Assembly: GCF_900115005.1 (NCBI RefSeq)
Contig: NZ_FOUY01000039.1
Location: 1-55,716 of the forward strand
Direction: 5' to 3'
Source: Pseudonocardia ammonioxydans
GTDB taxonomy: Bacteria; Actinomycetota; Actinomycetes; Mycobacteriales; Pseudonocardiaceae
Length of the DNA: 55,716 nt
Part shown: positions 36,960-45,709 of the stretch, piece by piece
Numbering within the stretch: position 1 is the stretch's first letter
Layout: every line of letters begins with the position of its first letter
Position numbers and translations under genes: made by a program
The notes under the pieces: model-generated
Seen by the model: only the letters and a program-made list of their open reading frames with translations
Databases searched by the model: none
What the model was told of the DNA's origin: nothing

Positions 36960-39097
36960 GTGAGAAGACCGGGACGACCGGGTTGCGGATCGGGATCGAT
37001 GTCGGCGGGACGTTCACCGACTTCCTCGTCGTGGCGCCCGACGGCAGCCACCTGGTGCACAAGACCAGCTCGGTCCCCTCGGACCCCTCGCGGGCCGTCG
37101 TACAGGGCCTGCGCGAGATCGCCGACCTGCGTGGACAGTCGGTCCAGGATCTGCTGGCCGAGACGCACACGATCGTGCACGGCACCACGGTCACCACGAA
37201 CGCGCTGCTCACCCGGCGCGGTGCGACCACGGGCCTGCTGACGACCGAGGGGTTCCGTGATGTGCTGCCGATGCGCGACGGGACCCGCGAGGCTGCCTAC
37301 GACAACCGACTGACCGCTCCCGAACCGCTGGTGCCCCGGCACCTGCGGCTTCCGGTGCCCGGTCGGGTCGACCACGGGGGCCAGGTGGTCACCGAGGTCG
37401 ACCTCGATGCCGTGCGGTCGGCTGCCGAGACCTTCCGCGAGGCCGGGGTGGAGGCAGTGACGATCAGTTTCATGCACTCGCACGCCAACCCCGACCACGA
37501 GGACGCTGCGGCCGCAGCTCTGGCCGAGGTGCTGCCCGAGGTCTACCTGACCCGGTCCAGCGAGCTGCTCCCGCAGGTGCGCTACTACGATCGCACCTCC
37601 ACCGCGGTGCTCAACTCCTATGCAGGCCCGATCATCCGTCGATACCTGACCGGGCTCACCGACACGCTCGCCGAGGCGGGCTTCGGCGGCATCCTGCTGC
37701 TGATGCAGTCGAACGGCGGGGTCGCCACTCCCACCGAACTGGCCCGGCGGGCGGCGCTGTCGCTGCTGTCCGGGCCGGCGTCCGGCCCCACGGCCGGGTT
37801 GTTGGAGGTCGAGCTGCACGGCTGGGACCGCTGCCTGACCGTGGACATGGGTGGAACCAGTTTCGACGCCGCCGTCGTCAATGACGGACAGCCGCTGGTC
37901 ATGACCGACGGCACGATCGACCGCTGGCGGATCGCGCTGCCGATGGTCGACATCCACACCATCGGCGCCGGGGGCGGCAGCATCGCCCGGGTCGACGACG
38001 GCGGGATCCTGCGGGTCGGCCCGGAGAGCGCGGGCGCGGTACCCGGGCCGGCCTGCTACGGCCGGGGCGGAGACCGAGCCACGGTCACCGATGCCGACGT
38101 GCTCCTCGGCTACATCGACGCCTCGTCGTTCATGGCCGGTGGCGTCCCCCTCGATGCCGCGGCGTCGCACGCCGCCATGGAACGCGACGTCGCCCACCCG
38201 CTGGGGCTCGACGTCACCACCGCGGCGGCGGGCGTCTACGACCTGGTGAACGTCAGCATGGCCGCCGGCGTGCAGGCGATCACCGTGCGGCGCGGCCTGG
38301 ACCCGCGGGACTTCCCGATCGTGGTCGCGGGTGGCGCGGGCCCGGTGCACGCCGCCGCGATCGCGAGCGAGCTGGAGATCCCGGTCCTGGTGACCCCCCG
38401 GCAGTCCTCGATCTTCTGCGCCTCCGGGATGCTGGTGTGTGACTTCAAGCACGACTACGTGCAGAGCGTCAGTACCACCCTCGGCGAGGTCGACCTGGAC
38501 CAGCTCGGCCGGATCTGGCGAGAGATGGCCGGTGCCGGTCGGGAGACACTGCGCGGGGAGGGCATCGGTGACTCCGCGATCTCGTTCGAGCCGTCGCTGG
38601 ACATGCGCTACGCCGGCCAGTGGTTCGAGATCAACGTGCCGGTGGGGGAGTCCGCGGTCGACGGGCCCGATCGGGGCCGGCTGGCGGAGCTGTTCCACGC
38701 CCAGCACGACACCCTGTTCGGGTACAGCACCGCGGATCAACCCGTGGAGATCCTCAACGTCCGGCTGACCGCCGTCGGTGCCACGCCCCGGCCGGCACTC
38801 GATCTCGCTGAGCTCGGTGCCGACCTCGACGACGATCCGCAGATCGGTGAACGCCCGATCTGGTCGCCTGCGCAGCGCAGGATGGTGCCCGGCCGGGTCC
38901 TCGACGGCCACCGGATGGCGCCCGGCGCGCGCCTGTCCGGGCCGGCGGTCATCGAGCTCGGGACGACCAGCGTCGTCGTGCTCGACGACTACGACGTGGT
39001 CGTCGACTCGCACGGTTCGTTCGTGCTGTACCTGCGAGCCCGCGCGCACGAGCTCGCCGACCGGCTCTCGCTGACCGGCGAACTGGTGGGCCGGTGA
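36956..39097 (+). CDS. hydantoinase A/oxoprolinase family protein (module 1)
   Basis: 713-residue HyuA subunit, the ATP-using part of the enzyme (actin/Hsp70-like ATPase fold). RIGIDVGGTFTDFLVV (phosphate 1), VHGTTVTTNALL, the MQSNGG segment, VDMGGTSFDAAVV (phosphate 2), GAGGGSIAR, PGPACYGRGGD and IVVAGGAGPVHA are all present. Length argues against acetone carboxylase subunits, and no small gamma subunit is present. It phosphorylates the ring carbonyl in known family members before HyuB-assisted hydrolysis. Overlaps the SDR gene start by four bases. Confidence 0.9.
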   Translation: MSEKTGTTGLRIGIDVGGTFTDFLVVAPDGSHLVHKTSSVPSDPSRAVVQGLREIADLRGQSVQDLLAETHTIVHGTTVTTNALLTRRGATTGLLTTEGFRDVLPMRDGTREAAYDNRLTAPEPLVPRHLRLPVPGRVDHGGQVVTEVDLDAVRSAAETFREAGVEAVTISFMHSHANPDHEDAAAAALAEVLPEVYLTRSSELLPQVRYYDRTSTAVLNSYAGPIIRRYLTGLTDTLAEAGFGGILLLMQSNGGVATPTELARRAALSLLSGPASGPTAGLLEVELHGWDRCLTVDMGGTSFDAAVVNDGQPLVMTDGTIDRWRIALPMVDIHTIGAGGGSIARVDDGGILRVGPESAGAVPGPACYGRGGDRATVTDADVLLGYIDASSFMAGGVPLDAAASHAAMERDVAHPLGLDVTTAAAGVYDLVNVSMAAGVQAITVRRGLDPRDFPIVVAGGAGPVHAAAIASELEIPVLVTPRQSSIFCASGMLVCDFKHDYVQSVSTTLGEVDLDQLGRIWREMAGAGRETLRGEGIGDSAISFEPSLDMRYAGQWFEINVPVGESAVDGPDRGRLAELFHAQHDTLFGYSTADQPVEILNVRLTAVGATPRPALDLAELGADLDDDPQIGERPIWSPAQRRMVPGRVLDGHRMAPGARLSGPAVIELGTTSVVVLDDYDVVVDSHGSFVLYLRARAHELADRLSLTGELVGR

Positions 39098-39909
39098 CTC
39101 CGGTGTCCGCACCACACGGGGCTGCCGCCCTGGCCGGGTCCACCGCGGTGGTCACCGGCGGTGCGACGATCATCGGCGAGGCCACCGTCCGGGCGTTCGT
39201 CGACGCGGGCGCACGGGTGGCCGTGCTGGACATCGACAGCGAGCGCGGCGCCACGATCGCGGACGGCTACGGCGACGAGGTCAGCTTCCACCCGACCGAC
39301 ATCACCGACGACCAGGCAGTCGCGAGCGCCCGCCGCGAGATCCTCACCCGGCACGGCAGGATCGACACGCTCGTGCACATCGCGTGTTCCTACGTCGACG
39401 ACGGCCGCGCCTCGACCCGGGAGCAGTGGCGGACCAGCCTGGACGTCAACGTCGCGAGCATCGCCCTGGTGACCACTGCGTTCCTGGAGCCGCTGGCTGC
39501 CTCGCCGCACGGCTCGGTGGTCGTCTTCACGTCGATCTCCGGGCAGGTCGCCCAGCCCGACCGCTGGCTCTACCCCGCGGGCAAGGCCGCGGTGGCGCAG
39601 CTGACCCGGACCATGGCGCTGGACCTGGCACCGGAGGGGATCCGGGTCAACTCGGTGCGGCCCGGGTGGACCTGGTCCGCAGTGATGGACCAGCTCTCCG
39701 GCGGAGATCGGGCCAAGACCGATCGGGTCGCCGGTCCGCTGCACCTGGCCGGGCGGGTCGGTGACCCCGAGGAGGTCGCCGCGGCCGTCCTGTTCCTCGC
39801 CTCACCGGCGGCCTCGTTCGTCACCGGTGCCGACCTGGCCGTCGACGGAGGATATTCCGCACTCGGGCCGGAACGGACCGAGGTCCTCATTCCGAAGCTC
39901 GCCGAGTGA
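39094..39909 (+). CDS. short-chain dehydrogenase/reductase, atypical cofactor loop
   Basis: 271-residue SDR. Catalytic residues are present: Asn in LDVNVAS, Ser in FTSISGQ, and Tyr-x3-Lys in YPAGKAAV. The Rossmann glycine motif is changed from TGxxxGIG to TGGATIIG, losing the middle Gly, and the usual NNAG reads HIACSY. The C-terminus (LASPAASFVTGADLAVDGGYS) is standard. An aspartate after the second strand (VLDIDSERG) favours NAD(H). GTG 39094 overlaps the HyuA stop. Probably oxidises or reduces an alcohol/ketone in the pathway. Confidence 0.85.
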   Translation: MTPVSAPHGAAALAGSTAVVTGGATIIGEATVRAFVDAGARVAVLDIDSERGATIADGYGDEVSFHPTDITDDQAVASARREILTRHGRIDTLVHIACSYVDDGRASTREQWRTSLDVNVASIALVTTAFLEPLAASPHGSVVVFTSISGQVAQPDRWLYPAGKAAVAQLTRTMALDLAPEGIRVNSVRPGWTWSAVMDQLSGGDRAKTDRVAGPLHLAGRVGDPEEVAAAVLFLASPAASFVTGADLAVDGGYSALGPERTEVLIPKLAE

Positions 39910-39911
39910 AC

Positions 39912-39952
39912 GCCGGGGTACCGGGCGAGCTCCCTACGTCCGGTACCCCGGC
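39912..39952 (+). terminator. strong hairpin between SDR and flavoprotein genes
   Basis: GCCGGGGTACCGG / CCGGTACCCCGGC: perfect 13-bp arms with a 15-base loop, three bases after the SDR stop. Probable terminator of module 1; the palindromic GGTACC arms could also be protein sites. Confidence 0.6.
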
Positions 39953-40062
39953 CCACCTCCACGCAGCGCCGGCCCCCCCTCCGCTCGCCGGCGCCTTCCG
40001 CCGTGCGCGCCGACCTGTACGGATCGCGTGCCCCAGTCCCACCCAGAAGAGGTGACCTCGCC

Positions 40063-41640
40063 ATGTCCCGACCGGTTCGTGTCGGAGTGATCGGTGCCGG
40101 CTTCGCCGGCCTCAGCTCGGCCAAGGTGCTCCGTGCCATGGGATTCGACGTCGTCGTGTTCGATGCCTCCCCCGACGTGGGTGGTGTCTGGAGCAGGACC
40201 CGGCGTTATCCCGGGCTGACGACGCAGAACGGCAAGCACAGTTATGCGCTGTCGGACCATCCGATGCCCGCGCACTATCCCGAGTGGCCTACCGGGGCAC
40301 AGGTACAGCAGTACCTGGAGAGCTACGCCGACCGATTCGCGTTGTGGGAGGTGGTACGGCTCGGAACCCGGGTCGTGCATGCCGACCTCGACGAGCAGCG
40401 GCCCGGCTGGACGCTGCAGCTGCGCGACGAGGCGACCGGCGCCGACCTCGACGATGTCGAGGTCGACCACCTGGTCGTCGGCAACGGAATCTTCTCCATC
40501 CCGTCCATCCCGGACTATCCCGGTGCCGAAGAGTTCGCCGACGCCGGCGGCCGGCTCTGCAGCGTGTCCGATGTCGACGACCTCGAGCAGGTCGCCGGCA
40601 AGCACGTTGTGGTGGTCGGGTACGGCAAGTCCGCGTGCGATGCCGCCGCGGTGTTCAGCGACGACGCCGCCTCGGTCGACCTGGTCGCCCGCCAGCTGCT
40701 GTGGAAGATCCCGCGCAGGCTCGGCGGGTTCCTCAACTACAAGTACCTGCTGCTGACCCGGCTGGGCGAGGGTCTGTTCCGCTACCTCCGCCCGGTCGGG
40801 TTCGAGAAGGTACTGCACGGACCCGGCAGGCCGGTCCGCAACGCGATGCTCGCGAGCATCCAGGCGCTGATCACACGTCAACTGCGGCTGCGTGAGCTCG
40901 GGCTGGTCCCGAACGGTCCGCTGGAGCGGATCGCGCGGAGCACGGTCAGCCTGGCGACCGATCGGCTCTACACCGGGGTCGCCGACGGCACGATCGGCCT
41001 GCACCGCGACACCCGGATCGTCCGGCTGCTCGCCCGCGACGGCCGCCCGTCCGCCGAGCTGGCCGACGGGACGGTGCTGCCCGCCGACGTCGTGGTCTGC
41101 GGCACCGGCTGGCACCAGGCGATCCCGTTCCTGAGCACGGAGCTGCAGAACCGGATCACCGACGAGCACGGGAACTTCGCGCTCTACAGCCAGATCCTCC
41201 CGCACGACGTCCCCGCGCTGACCTTCTGCGGATACAACTCATCGTTCTTCAGCCCGCTCAGCGCCGAGATCGCCGCCTGGTGGATCGGTGCGCACCTCAC
41301 CGGGGGCCTCACGCTCCCCACCGAGGAGCAGCGGCGGGCGGTGACGGCCGAGAAGCTGGCGTGGATGGACGAGCGCACCGAGGGCCGGCACGCCCGCGGC
41401 ACCAACATCGTGCCGTTCTCGATCCACAACATCGACGAGCTCCTCGCCGACCTCGGGGCCGGTGTGTCCCGGCGTGAGCGTTTCGCCGAGTGGCTGCGTC
41501 CGCTCAATCCGTCGGCCTATGCCGCTGTCGGGCAGGAGATCATCGAGCGGGCCCGCCGGAGCCGGCCCGTCCGGACCGGCAGCGCCTTCGACAGGGACTC
41601 CGAGAGGGCACCGGTGCGGAGCCTGCACGAAGCGGGGTGA
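40063..41640 (+). CDS. FMO-like flavin monooxygenase
   Basis: 525-residue two-dinucleotide-binding flavoprotein. FAD motif VIGAGFAGLSSAKVL at the start, GGVWSRTRRYPGL, NADPH motif VVGYGKSACDAA near residue 185, and the FMO/NMO-type GTGW signature (VVCGTGWHQAIPFL) near residue 345. The Baeyer-Villiger fingerprint with its central His is not visible, so it is closer to flavin-containing monooxygenases that oxidise N or S. In an amine pathway N-oxygenation is attractive, but inferred. ATG 40063 has GAGGTGA upstream at wide spacing. 153 bases separate it from the SDR gene. Confidence 0.82.
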   Translation: MSRPVRVGVIGAGFAGLSSAKVLRAMGFDVVVFDASPDVGGVWSRTRRYPGLTTQNGKHSYALSDHPMPAHYPEWPTGAQVQQYLESYADRFALWEVVRLGTRVVHADLDEQRPGWTLQLRDEATGADLDDVEVDHLVVGNGIFSIPSIPDYPGAEEFADAGGRLCSVSDVDDLEQVAGKHVVVVGYGKSACDAAAVFSDDAASVDLVARQLLWKIPRRLGGFLNYKYLLLTRLGEGLFRYLRPVGFEKVLHGPGRPVRNAMLASIQALITRQLRLRELGLVPNGPLERIARSTVSLATDRLYTGVADGTIGLHRDTRIVRLLARDGRPSAELADGTVLPADVVVCGTGWHQAIPFLSTELQNRITDEHGNFALYSQILPHDVPALTFCGYNSSFFSPLSAEIAAWWIGAHLTGGLTLPTEEQRRAVTAEKLAWMDERTEGRHARGTNIVPFSIHNIDELLADLGAGVSRRERFAEWLRPLNPSAYAAVGQEIIERARRSRPVRTGSAFDRDSERAPVRSLHEAG

Positions 41641-41805
41641 CCGGAGCGTCGCGGCCACGGCGCTCAGGTGTCTCGCCCTGCGGAATGTCGACGAGAGCGC
41701 TGTTTGCTCTGGTATGGCGGTCGTAGCGTCCATGTCCCGGCCGCCCCGCGCGCCTGGCCCCACTCGGAGGGCCGGGTGCGCACCGCCGGGAGCGGAAGGA
41801 GAAAC

Positions 41806-42987
41806 ATGGATCGCGGAATCCTCACCTCCGGTCGGAGTGCGGCGAAGAGCCGACTTCAGGCCGAGCGTCTCGACGCCGTCCAGGCCGCCATGCTCGACCA
41901 GGGCTACGACGCACTCGTCGTGGCCGGGCGCGGACTACTCACCCAGTACGGGTACTTCGAGTACGTCACCGGCTTCAACCCCCTCGTCCGGCTCGCGTAC
42001 GCCGTCGTGCGCCAGGACGGAGCGCCCGTCTTGGTCATGTCCACGGCCTCCGACGCGTGGTACGCACAGCAGGCCACCGGTCTGGACGACATCCGGGTCG
42101 CCGGCACCGGCGACGTCGTGGGCGGCCAGGACAGCCTGCCCGCGGCCGTCACCGGTGTGTTGACCGGGCACCGGCTCGACCGGGGGCGGGTCGGTGTGGT
42201 CGGGCTGGGACACATCGTGTCGGCCGGCGATCACGAGGAACTCCGTTCGCTGCTGCCGGAAGCCGAGCTGGGCGACGCGACCGGCCTGCTCAACGAGATC
42301 AAGGCGGTCAAGTCGGCCCAGGAGCTCGAGGAGGTCCGGCGCTCGTGTGCCATCGCGGACGCAGGCATCGACGCCTTCCGTGAGCACGCCGGGGTCGGGG
42401 TCACCGGCTGGGAGCTCTGGGGCGAGATGCAGCGCGCCGTGCGCAGCCGTGGAGCCCGCGAGGTCCTTGTGATGATCAGTAGCGGCCAGTACTTCAACGA
42501 CCCGCCGCGTGACGAGCCGTTGCGCGAGGGTGACCTCGTGTCCGTGTACGTGGAGATCTCCGGCCCGAACGGTTTCTGGGTCGAGAAGGCGAGCCTGTTC
42601 TCGATCGGCGACATCGGGGACCGCCGGCGCACGGTCGCCGAGGCCTGCCTGAACGGGCACGACGCCGCGGCCGAGACACTGGTGGCAGGGTCTACCGCGG
42701 CCGACGTGGCCCGCGCCGTGGAGAAGCAGGTCGCGGGCCTGGGCGTGGACTTCGGTATCTGGCACGGGCACGGCGTCGGCGTCGACCACGACCTGCCGGT
42801 GCTCGGTACGACCGACGAGACCCCGCTGACACCGGGCATGGTCCTCGCCCTGCACCCCAACCTGGTCGACGCGGCGCACGAGGTCGGTGCGAGCGTTGCC
42901 GACACCTTCATCGTCACACCGGACGGCCCCGCCGAGCGTGGTTCCACGCAGCCGCAGCAGGTCTTCCCGATCGAGCGGGGGCGCTGA
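41806..42987 (+). CDS. M24 family protein, metal ligands lost (module 2)
   Basis: 393-residue paralogue of the gene at 34004. Again only the M24 His is retained (WHGHGVGVD); the Asp positions are Val and Glu (VSVYVEISGPNGFWVEKAS), and the Glu positions are His (MVLALHPN) and Ala (VADTFIVT). The same substitutions in both copies mark a distinct subfamily, not decay. ATG 41806 has GGAAGGAG upstream. It ends one base before the second HyuA gene. Likely cleaves the product of HyuAB or acts as a partner; metal-independent like creatinase, by inference. Confidence 0.85.
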   Translation: MDRGILTSGRSAAKSRLQAERLDAVQAAMLDQGYDALVVAGRGLLTQYGYFEYVTGFNPLVRLAYAVVRQDGAPVLVMSTASDAWYAQQATGLDDIRVAGTGDVVGGQDSLPAAVTGVLTGHRLDRGRVGVVGLGHIVSAGDHEELRSLLPEAELGDATGLLNEIKAVKSAQELEEVRRSCAIADAGIDAFREHAGVGVTGWELWGEMQRAVRSRGAREVLVMISSGQYFNDPPRDEPLREGDLVSVYVEISGPNGFWVEKASLFSIGDIGDRRRTVAEACLNGHDAAAETLVAGSTAADVARAVEKQVAGLGVDFGIWHGHGVGVDHDLPVLGTTDETPLTPGMVLALHPNLVDAAHEVGASVADTFIVTPDGPAERGSTQPQQVFPIERGR

Positions 42988-42988
42988 G

Positions 42989-45709
42989 ATGGGGTACTCC
43001 ATCGGTGTCGACGTCGGCGGCACCTTCACCGACTTCCTGCTCACCGACGACACCGGACACCGGCGGCAGCACAAGACTCCCTCGGTCCCGTCCGATCCGG
43101 CGGCCGGTGTCCTCACCGGGCTGTCCGAGCTCGCCGAGGCCGAGGGGATGGGTGAGACCGAGTTCCTGGCATCGGTGCACCTGATCGTGCACGGGACGAC
43201 GGTCGCCACCAACGCGGTGCTCACCGGCAGCGGTGCGCGCACCGGTCTGGTGACCACGGCAGGACTGCGGGACATCCTCGAGATGCGACGGGGAATCCGC
43301 AGCCGCCAGCACCTCTACGATAACAAGTACGTTGCGCCCGACCCCCTCGTCCCGCGGGACCGTCGGGTCGTGGTGCAGGAGCGCATGACCGCGGCCGGCG
43401 AGATCCACCAGGAACTCGACGAGGAGTCGTTGCGCAGCGCCGTGTCCGGCCTGGTCGACAGCGGGGTCGAGGCGATCGCCGTCTGCTTCGCGCACTCCTA
43501 TGCCAACCCGGAACACGAGCTGCGCGCCCGGGAGGTGATACAGGCCCGGGCGCCGGGGGCGTTCCTCTCGCTCTCTTCGGAGGTACTGCCCCAGATCCGG
43601 CTGTACCCGCGGGTCAGCACGACCGTGATGAACGCCTACCTCGGCCCCGTCGTGCAGCGCTACATGTCCGAGATCGTCGGCCGGCTCGCCGGGCGCGGGT
43701 TCACCGGCACCCTGATGGTGATGCAGTCCAACGGCGGTATCACCCGGCCCGAGACCGTCGCACATCTGCCCGCGACGATCACCCTGTCCGGTCCGGCGGC
43801 CGGTCCGGTCGCCGCGCTCGACTTCATCCGGCGCATCGGCCGACGGGACTGCACGGTCGTCGACATGGGCGGCACCAGCTACGACGCCTCCCTCGTGCTG
43901 AACGGCGGGGTGCAGGTCAGCCGGGAGGGAGAGATCAACCGCCAGGTGATCGCCCTGCCCACCACACACGTGCACACGATCGGTTCGGGCGGCGGGTCGA
44001 TCGCCCGGATCGACGAGGGCGGCCTGCTCCAGGTGGGGCCGCGCAGTGCCGGCGCGGTCCCCGGCCCAGCGGCGTACGGCCGCGGCGGGACCGAACCCAC
44101 CGTGTCGGATGCAGATCTGGTACTCGGCTACCTCGATCCGGACTACTTCCTCGGTGGGCGGCAGCGCCTGCACCCCGACCTCGCCGAGGCGGCCGTGCGC
44201 ACCGTGGCCGAGCCACTCGGGCTGGACGTCGTCGAGGCCGCCGCCGGGATCTACGAGCTGGTCAACCTGCAGATGGCGGCCGGCACGAAGAACGTCTCCG
44301 TCGAGCGCGGTCACGACCCCCGCTCGTTCCCGATGGTCGTCGCGGGCGGTGCAGGTCCGGTGCACGCCGGGATGATCGCCCACGAGCTGGGCATCCCGAC
44401 GGTGCTGATCCCGCGGCTCTCCTCGGTCCTCTGTGCTGCCGGGATGCTGATGGCCGACCTGCGCCACGACTTCGTACGCGGCTGCAACGGCCGGCTCTCC
44501 GAGCTCGACCTCGGTGCCGCTGCCGCGCTCGTGGTCGAGATGCGGGGGGAGGGAGAGAAGCTCCTCGCCCAGGAAGGGGTCCCGCAGGACCACCGCGAGC
44601 ACATCGTGTCAGCCGATGTCCGCTACCCGGGCCAACATCACGAGGTCACCGTCACGATCGACGCGACCGACCTCGACCCAGCCGCTCCGGAGCGGGCCCT
44701 GCGGGTGGCCGAAGCCTTCCACGACCGGCACCGCAGTCTCTACGGGTTCGCCGAGCCGGACCAGGAGGTCGAGCTGATGAGCCTGCGGGTCTCTGCCGTC
44801 GGCCGCCGCTCGGACGGCGGGACGCCCATCGGTGAGGACCCGGACGGTGCAGGGACAGCGGTGCCGAAGGGGCACCGCGAGGCGTACCTGCGGTCGGTGG
44901 GCCGCAAGGTCGTGGTGCCGGTGTACGAGGGCGCCGACCTGCCGCTCGGAGTGCTGGTCGAGGGACCGGCGCTCGTCGAGGAGCCCACGACGACGATCTT
45001 CGTCCCGGAGTTCTTCGACATCGTCTCCGACCCGTCGGGCAGCTATGTCATGACCACCAAGGGGGCCGACCGCGGGCGGCCGACGGAGAGGGGGACGGCC
45101 GATGAGCATGCAGGCATCGGACGAGGCCGGGGGCGCATCGCTGAGCCCGATCCTGGTCTCCGTCGTCGCCAACCGGATCAAGTCGATCGGCGAGCGGATG
45201 GGTGTGGTGGTGGAACGCAGCGCCCGCTCCCCGCTGCTGGTCGAGGGACGCGACTTCTCCCTGGGCATCTACGACGCCGACGGGCGGCTGATCGAGCAGA
45301 CCGAGTACATCCCGATCCTCGGCTACGCGGCCGCTCCGACGATGCAGCATGTCGCCGCGAAGTTCCGTGGTCGGGTATTCGACGGGGACGTCATCCTGCA
45401 CAACGATCCCTTCACCGGTGGCAACCAGCCAGCCGACTGGAAGATCATCCGTCCGGTCTTCCACGGCGGGGAGCACGTCGCCTGGGTGATGATCACAGCA
45501 CACCAGTCCGACGTCGGCGGTGCTGTGCCTGGGTCCTACAACCCCGCGGCCACCGACATCTGGCAAGAGGCCATGCGGCTCACTGCGGTCAAGCTCATCG
45601 AGGGCGGCCGGGTCCGGGAGGACGTCTGGGAGCTGGTGTTCGGCAATGTCCGGCTCCCGTCGGTCGAGGACGACGTGCAGGCCATGATCGGGGCCTGCAC
45701 GGTCGGTGA
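42989..45709 (+). CDS. hydantoinase A/oxoprolinase family protein (module 2), 3' frame anomaly
   Basis: HyuA homologue with all core blocks: SIGVDVGGTFTDFLLTD, VHGTTVATNAVL, VVDMGGTSYDASLV, GSGGGSIARIDEGG, PGPAAYGRGGTEP, MVVAGGAGPVHA. The family homology ends near 45060, but the frame stays open to 45709, running 608 bases over HyuB in another frame and giving 907 residues instead of about 705. Adding one G to the run of five at 45090-45094 would end the gene at TGA 45103-45105, giving the usual ATGA overlap with HyuB. Removing one G would fuse HyuA to HyuB. Either a sequence error, a true frameshift mutation, or slippage on the G run. The extra C-terminal 200 residues are almost certainly not a real domain. 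Confidence 0.8.
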   Translation: MGYSIGVDVGGTFTDFLLTDDTGHRRQHKTPSVPSDPAAGVLTGLSELAEAEGMGETEFLASVHLIVHGTTVATNAVLTGSGARTGLVTTAGLRDILEMRRGIRSRQHLYDNKYVAPDPLVPRDRRVVVQERMTAAGEIHQELDEESLRSAVSGLVDSGVEAIAVCFAHSYANPEHELRAREVIQARAPGAFLSLSSEVLPQIRLYPRVSTTVMNAYLGPVVQRYMSEIVGRLAGRGFTGTLMVMQSNGGITRPETVAHLPATITLSGPAAGPVAALDFIRRIGRRDCTVVDMGGTSYDASLVLNGGVQVSREGEINRQVIALPTTHVHTIGSGGGSIARIDEGGLLQVGPRSAGAVPGPAAYGRGGTEPTVSDADLVLGYLDPDYFLGGRQRLHPDLAEAAVRTVAEPLGLDVVEAAAGIYELVNLQMAAGTKNVSVERGHDPRSFPMVVAGGAGPVHAGMIAHELGIPTVLIPRLSSVLCAAGMLMADLRHDFVRGCNGRLSELDLGAAAALVVEMRGEGEKLLAQEGVPQDHREHIVSADVRYPGQHHEVTVTIDATDLDPAAPERALRVAEAFHDRHRSLYGFAEPDQEVELMSLRVSAVGRRSDGGTPIGEDPDGAGTAVPKGHREAYLRSVGRKVVVPVYEGADLPLGVLVEGPALVEEPTTTIFVPEFFDIVSDPSGSYVMTTKGADRGRPTERGTADEHAGIGRGRGRIAEPDPGLRRRQPDQVDRRADGCGGGTQRPLPAAGRGTRLLPGHLRRRRAADRADRVHPDPRLRGRSDDAACRREVPWSGIRRGRHPAQRSLHRWQPASRLEDHPSGLPRRGARRLGDDHSTPVRRRRCCAWVLQPRGHRHLARGHAAHCGQAHRGRPGPGGRLGAGVRQCPAPVGRGRRAGHDRGLHGR

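Noticed and set aside
35175..39097. Acetone or acetophenone carboxylase
   Set aside because: HyuA and HyuB homology fits, but subunit lengths (713 and 594) match hydantoinase/oxoprolinase types and no small third subunit is encoded.
36860..39115. A 751-codon minus-strand open frame opposite HyuA of module 1
   Set aside because: No domain is recognisable and composition is typical of an antisense shadow; HyuA motifs are intact on the plus strand.
40063..41640. Baeyer-Villiger monooxygenase
   Set aside because: The fold matches, but the fingerprint with the central His between the two Rossmann motifs is not visible, so a broader FMO-like call is safer.
45105..45709. A genuine overlapping C-terminal domain of HyuA in module 2
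   Set aside because: The extension is Arg/Gly-rich out-of-frame HyuB sequence and homology to HyuA ends before it; a frame error or slippage is more likely than dual coding.
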